IMG/VR virus record: IMGVR_UViG_3300017788_000003
Location: 1 to 39,358 of that record
Reading direction: 5' to 3' (one strand)
Source of the DNA: a virus
DNA: 39,358 nt
The notes under the pieces were generated by a model. The model searched no databases. It was not told where the DNA came from and saw only the letters and a program-made list of their open reading frames with translations. Made by a program: the position numbers and the translations under genes. Below, in pieces: positions 38,818 to 39,358 of the stretch (its first letter is position 1; every line of letters starts with the position of its first letter).

Positions 38818-39045
38818 ATGAGCGTCCCATTGGTCGTGCTGGAAATCGGAGCAGTCATAGGTGTTGCCGGTGTCGGCGCTTTATGGAAGATGGCCGTTGA
38901 GCACGGCTCGATGAAGGAGCGGATGGACGCCATCCTGACTGAGGTGAGGTTGTTAAGAGAAGACCTGCAGAAGGACATACAGATCCTTGAGTCAGACCTA
39001 AGGGATCACGAGATACGCCTTAGGAGACTGGAAGGCAGATCGTGA
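38818..39045 (+). CDS. Membrane-anchored coiled-coil protein, possible lysis protein
   Basis: A 75-residue protein from the ATG at 38818; a TTG at 38797 is possible. The N-terminal hydrophobic segment (about 5-23, LVVLEIGAVIGVAGVGALW) is followed by a highly charged coiled coil (EVRLLREDLQKDIQILESDL) and a basic end. This layout fits an inner-membrane spanin-like or holin-accessory protein. A holin-like gene follows two genes downstream across the circle junction. It is separated from the phosphoesterase by 25 bases. Confidence 0.75.
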   Translation: MSVPLVVLEIGAVIGVAGVGALWKMAVEHGSMKERMDAILTEVRLLREDLQKDIQILESDLRDHEIRLRRLEGRS

Positions 39046-39284
39046 ATCCCGTCGAGTTGCCACTAGAGCTAAGCCTGAGGAAGGAGGCGCGGCACCGTGA
39101 GCTGCTGGACATGCACTCCAACAAAGACTGGGACAGCCTGCTGGCCGCAGCAGAGTTGTTAAACGAGGCCCTTTTTACTCAGCAGGTGACAGCAAGGTGG
39201 CTTGCCAAGGAAGCTGCTGACAATCTGGAGCAGGCCGTCATGGCCGAATACAAGCATGGAAAACCTCATGGACCGCTTCGCTGA
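39042..39284 (+). CDS. Small helical protein before the holin-like gene
   Basis: An 80-residue protein starting with GTG at 39042 that overlaps the preceding stop (GTGA). It is helical and acidic in its first half (LRKEARHRELLDMHSNKDW) and ends KHGKPHGPLR. It overlaps the holin-like gene by 29 bases. No family recognised. Its 3' end is duplicated at 1-49 because of circularity. Confidence 0.65.
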   Translation: MNPVELPLELSLRKEARHRELLDMHSNKDWDSLLAAAELLNEALFTQQVTARWLAKEAADNLEQAVMAEYKHGKPHGPLR

Positions 39285-39358
39285 CTACGTCGCCTTGGCC
39301 GTTGCCATTCACGGCCTGGCTCTGGTGATCGTGAACATTACCCCGACCCCCAAGGACA
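39236..39358. repeat. Terminal redundancy of the assembly (right copy)
   Basis: Identical to 1-123; see the left copy. It includes the end of the 80-residue gene and the first part of the holin-like gene. Confidence 0.95.
39256..39358 (+). CDS. 5' part of the holin-like gene (duplicate by circularity)
   Basis: The reading frame is the same as 21-218 and is cut by the window end. It is not a second gene. See the entry at 21. Confidence 0.9.
   Translation, partial: MENLMDRFADYVALAVAIHGLALVIVNITPTPKD

Overview
The window is a complete or near-complete genome of a T7-like podovirus. The first 123 bases (1-123) reappear as the last 123 (39236-39358), so the assembly closes into a circle of about 39,235 bp. 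The host is probably a high-GC unicellular cyanobacterium of the Synechococcus/Cyanobium type. The reasons are a tyrosine integrase followed by an attP core that copies the 3' half of a tRNA-Leu(UAA) gene (the arrangement known from the cyanopodovirus P-SSP7), several small proteins that I recognise as typical of cyanopodoviruses, and a GC-rich base composition. No psbA, psbD, hli, talC, ribonucleotide reductase or thioredoxin gene is present.

Layout. (1) 413-3752 on the minus strand: terS, terL, a small unknown gene, an endolysin and a small basic protein. (2) 3753-4793: about 1 kb with no convincing gene, holding an AT-rich array of 10-bp helically phased CYATAG repeats around a GC hairpin, a long inverted repeat and several GC hairpins. 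It is the best candidate for an origin, divergent promoters or a packaging site. (3) 4794-7594 on the plus strand: about twelve small, overlapping early genes, several led by a hairpin followed by CACCCACCAC and an ATG. (4) 7701-8853: integrase and attP. (5) 8907-15442: single-subunit RNA polymerase, gp2.5-like SSB, endonuclease I, primase-helicase, two small genes, a gp6-like 5'-3' exonuclease and a 60-residue protein. (6) 15446-37604: virion genes in T7 order (gp7.3-like, portal, scaffold, capsid between two terminators, tail tubes, gp13/14/15/16-like internal proteins, tail fibre, glycine-rich adhesin-like protein and small tail-associated genes). (7) 37644-39284 and 21-410: a metallophosphoesterase, a membrane-anchored coiled-coil protein, a holin-like protein and a repeat-containing small protein, meeting the minus-strand block head-on at 410/413.

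The most unusual points are four. No DNA polymerase gene exists anywhere in the circle, and the slot between primase-helicase and exonuclease where T7-like phages carry it holds only two short ORFs. The 2,075-residue gp16-like ejection protein carries a ParB-like and an ADP-ribosyltransferase-like domain, suggesting an enzyme delivered with the genome. The putative origin has a phased repeat array. A recurrent non-Shine-Dalgarno leader motif also sits just before an internal Met codon of the primase-helicase, where T7 makes its short helicase-only form.

Inferred life cycle: early small proteins remodel the host, the phage RNA polymerase transcribes replication and virion genes, and the phage may integrate at tRNA-Leu. 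No obvious CI-type repressor was seen, so stable lysogeny is not shown.
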